From the NCBI GenBank assembly GCA_016719485.1, contig JADJZB010000004.1:380001-444000 (forward strand): DNA of 64,000 nt. Direction: 5' to 3'. Shown here piece by piece: positions 62,409 through 64,000 of the stretch. Both the position numbers and the translations under genes were made by a program. How positions within the stretch are numbered: position 1 is the first letter of the stretch; each line of letters starts with the position of its first letter. Origin of the DNA: Holophagales bacterium. GTDB taxonomy: Bacteria; Acidobacteriota; Thermoanaerobaculia; UBA5066. A model generated the notes under the pieces. The model saw only the letters and a list, made by a program, of their open reading frames with translations. It was not told where the DNA came from and did no database searches.

Positions 62409-63615
62409 CTACGCGCGCGCCGTCCGCGCGGGCGCTTCCGCACCCGGCGCCGACAGGATCGGGAAGTACTTGACGATGACGACGTACAGGATGACCTCGA
62501 GCGCCACGACCCCGAGGGTGACCATCAGCTCCGCGAAGCTCGGGAAGTAGGCGAAGCGCGAGCCCGGCCGGAAGGCGACGATGTAGGCGTCGAGCCGGTA
62601 GACCGAGCCGGCCAGGATCATGACCATCGCGGCCCGGAAGAGGTTCCCCGCGTCGCTCCGCGCCTTCTGCGAGAGGAGCATGAAGGCCGGCGCGAGGAAG
62701 AGGACCGTCTCGAGGAGGAACATCCCGGTGTAGAGGTCGAAGGTTCCGAGGAGTCCGAGCCGGCCCCTCAGGCCGAGGTCGACGAACCGGACGAGGGTGA
62801 AGATCGCGAGGACCGGGACCATGACCCCGGCCAGGCTCGCCAGCATCGGCGTCTCCCTTCGCCGTCCGAGGACTCCGGCGGACAGCGCCGACTCGAAGAC
62901 GACGACGGCGTAGCCCATGCCGAGGCAGGAGACGAGGAAGAGGAGCGGCAGGAGCGGGGTGTTCCAGAGCGGGTGCAGCTTCTGCCCCGTCAGGAGCATG
63001 ACGGTCCCGAGGGACGACTGGTGCATCGTCGGCAGGAGGAGGCCGAGGGCGATCAGCCACGGCATGGCCTTGTCGACGATCGGGGCCGCCTTCTCCGAGG
63101 TCCGCTTCAGGAACCCGGCCGGTCCCTGGCTCCACTTCTCCATGAACGCCGGCGAGAGCTCCAGCCAGAGGACCGCGACGTACGTCATGACGCAGAGCGC
63201 GACCTCGAAGAGCGCCGAGTCGAAGTTCCAGTGCGCGGGGAAGAGCGGGATCCGGTAGAGGAGCCACGGGCGCCCGACGTCGAAGTGGATCGCGATGGAC
63301 GCCATCGTGTACCCGAGCGCGCTCGTCAGGAGCGCCGGGCGGACGAGCGGGTGGTACGTCCCCTTGTTGAGGATGTAGACGAGGAGCGCCACCGCGTAGC
63401 CGCCGCAGCCGAGGGCCGTTCCCACCACGACGTCGAAGGCGATCCAGATCCCCCACGGATAGCCGTCGTTGAGGGCGGTGGAGGCGCCGAGGCCCGCCGC
63501 GAAGCGGTAGGCGAAGAAGAGGGCGCAGAACGCGAAGACGCCGACGAGGATCCCGGAACGGCCGGGTCCACAGCGGGCCTCCGACCGGCGCGTGGAGGTG
63601 GGCGTGGCGGCTCAT
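62409..63615 (-). CDS. hybB: Hydrogenase membrane subunit HybB (NrfD family, frameshifted)
   Basis: The ATG at 63615 overlaps the hybA stop as ATGA. The N-terminus (MSRHAHLHAPVGGP, then LWTRPFR) is out of frame with the rest. Removing one base of CCC at 63552-63554 joins it to ILVGVFAFCALFFAYRFAAG and restores 401 residues. The remaining protein has about ten helices with family segments such as CGGYAVALLVYILNKGTYHP, SALGYTMASIAIHFDVGRPW and LLLPTMHQSSLGTVMLLTGQ. It anchors the hydrogenase and passes electrons to quinone. It follows the E. coli hyb gene order (A-B-C-D). Confidence 0.9.
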
Positions 63616-64000
63616 TCCGCGCCTCCCGTCGGGTTGCCCGGCTCGCCGGATGTGGCCGCCTGCTTCTTCCGGTTCCGGAAGACGACGGCGCCGAGGACGG
63701 CGTAGAGAGCGACCGGCGCGACGAAGCCCTGGTAGATGCCGTGCTGGACCGTCTGCGCGACGTGCGGCACGGGGTCGGCCGAGAGGTCGGGAAGCCCGAG
63801 CTTCTCGAACGGGACGTGCGAGAGGTAGAGGCACTGCGTCCCGCCCCCCTCCGTCTCGCCGTAGACCTTGGGCGGGTCGCCCTTCTTCTGCCCCTTGTAC
63901 TTCTTCGGGCTCTCCGCGATCCGCCTCTTCGCCTCGGCGAGCAGGTCGGTGCGCTTCCCGTACACGACGGCGTGCCGGGGGCAGACCTCCGTACAGCCTG
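63612..64000 (-). CDS. hybA: Hydrogenase iron-sulfur subunit HybA (C-terminal part)
   Basis: Partial; it begins outside the right edge. The visible 128 residues start with a ferredoxin motif end (GCTEVCPRHAVVYGKRTDLL), then LAEAKRRIAESPKKYKG and the HybA-typical VYGETEGGGTQCLYLSHVPF. One C-terminal membrane helix follows (FVAPVALYAVLGAVVF). HybA relays electrons from the hydrogenase small subunit to HybB on the periplasmic side. Its stop overlaps the hybB start. Confidence 0.88.
   Translation of the reverse strand, partial: GCTEVCPRHAVVYGKRTDLLAEAKRRIAESPKKYKGQKKGDPPKVYGETEGGGTQCLYLSHVPFEKLGLPDLSADPVPHVAQTVQHGIYQGFVAPVALYAVLGAVVFRNRKKQAATSGEPGNPTGGAE

Noticed and set aside
60622..63834. A 1070-codon minus-strand frame through the hydrogenase genes
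   Set aside because: It is out of frame with hybB and hybC, which have full motif sets; it only happens to include the hybB N-terminus.

Overview
The window is very GC-rich (about 70%) bacterial chromosome. It is dense in genes, uses many GTG and TTG starts, and has no rRNA, tRNA, CRISPR or insertion sequence that I can see. An LpxH-type lipid A phosphatase, an outer-membrane barrel protein and MacA/LolD-type export systems mark a Gram-negative cell. The mix of DUF4388 protein, TMTC-type TPR membrane protein, sigma-54 regulator, secreted GWALD-repeat protein and Hyb-type hydrogenase fits Acidobacteriota (Thermoanaerobaculia-like) best. That assignment is inference and unproven.

Layout. 1-8.4 kb (minus): start of a MacA-like adaptor, outer-membrane protein, membrane protein, ribF (frameshifted), rimO, a chorismate mutase / prephenate dehydratase / DAHP synthase fusion, an 83-base G run, and asnS. 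8.5-17.3 kb: small protein, glutaryl-CoA dehydrogenase, DUF4388 protein, GAF-GGDEF diguanylate cyclase, 3-methyladenine glycosylase, sugar epimerase, SpoIIE-type phosphatase, DacB. 17.3-30.9 kb: nuclease-helicase fusion, secreted repeat protein, HDAC-like deacetylase, UPF0104 protein, then the overlapping cluster nrdR-hsp20-lon-thiL-DUF2062, and a TMTC-like TPR protein. 30.9-37 kb (minus): a 1.3-kilocodon sigma-54 activator broken by two frameshifts, aroA, lpxH-like. 37-50.8 kb (plus): subtilase, ABC-2 exporter, a secreted protein (minus), Spy-like protein, lpd, glycosyltransferase, M43 metalloprotease (frameshifted), MacA/FtsX/LolD-like export operon. 50.8-57.6 kb: CoA-transferase, alanine dehydrogenase and lipoprotein (minus); a small NHLP/Os1348-like peptide gene (plus); a tandem kinase/pseudokinase and a WD40 protein (minus). 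57.7-64 kb: Rieske protein, epimerase with an RsbRD-like tail, then the hydrogenase operon hybA(partial)-hybB-hybC-hybD plus a small membrane protein (minus).

How the parts connect. The two best sigma-54 promoters (-24/-12) share TGGCACGACTCT. One drives the M43 metalloprotease and the other the NHLP/Os1348-like peptide, which makes a small secretion or peptide regulon plausible. The peptide gene converges on an atypical kinase. Many first-of-operon genes instead have a -10-like hexamer 5-9 bases before the start codon and no ribosome binding site, which suggests leaderless mRNAs. A caution: five genes (ribF, the sigma-54 activator, M43 protease, hybB and probably lon) carry single-base indels that each restore a family-typical protein when corrected, and there is an implausible poly-G tract. 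Base-level assembly error is the simplest explanation, so these genes should not be read as true pseudogenes without raw data. No stretch longer than about 200 bases lacks a gene.
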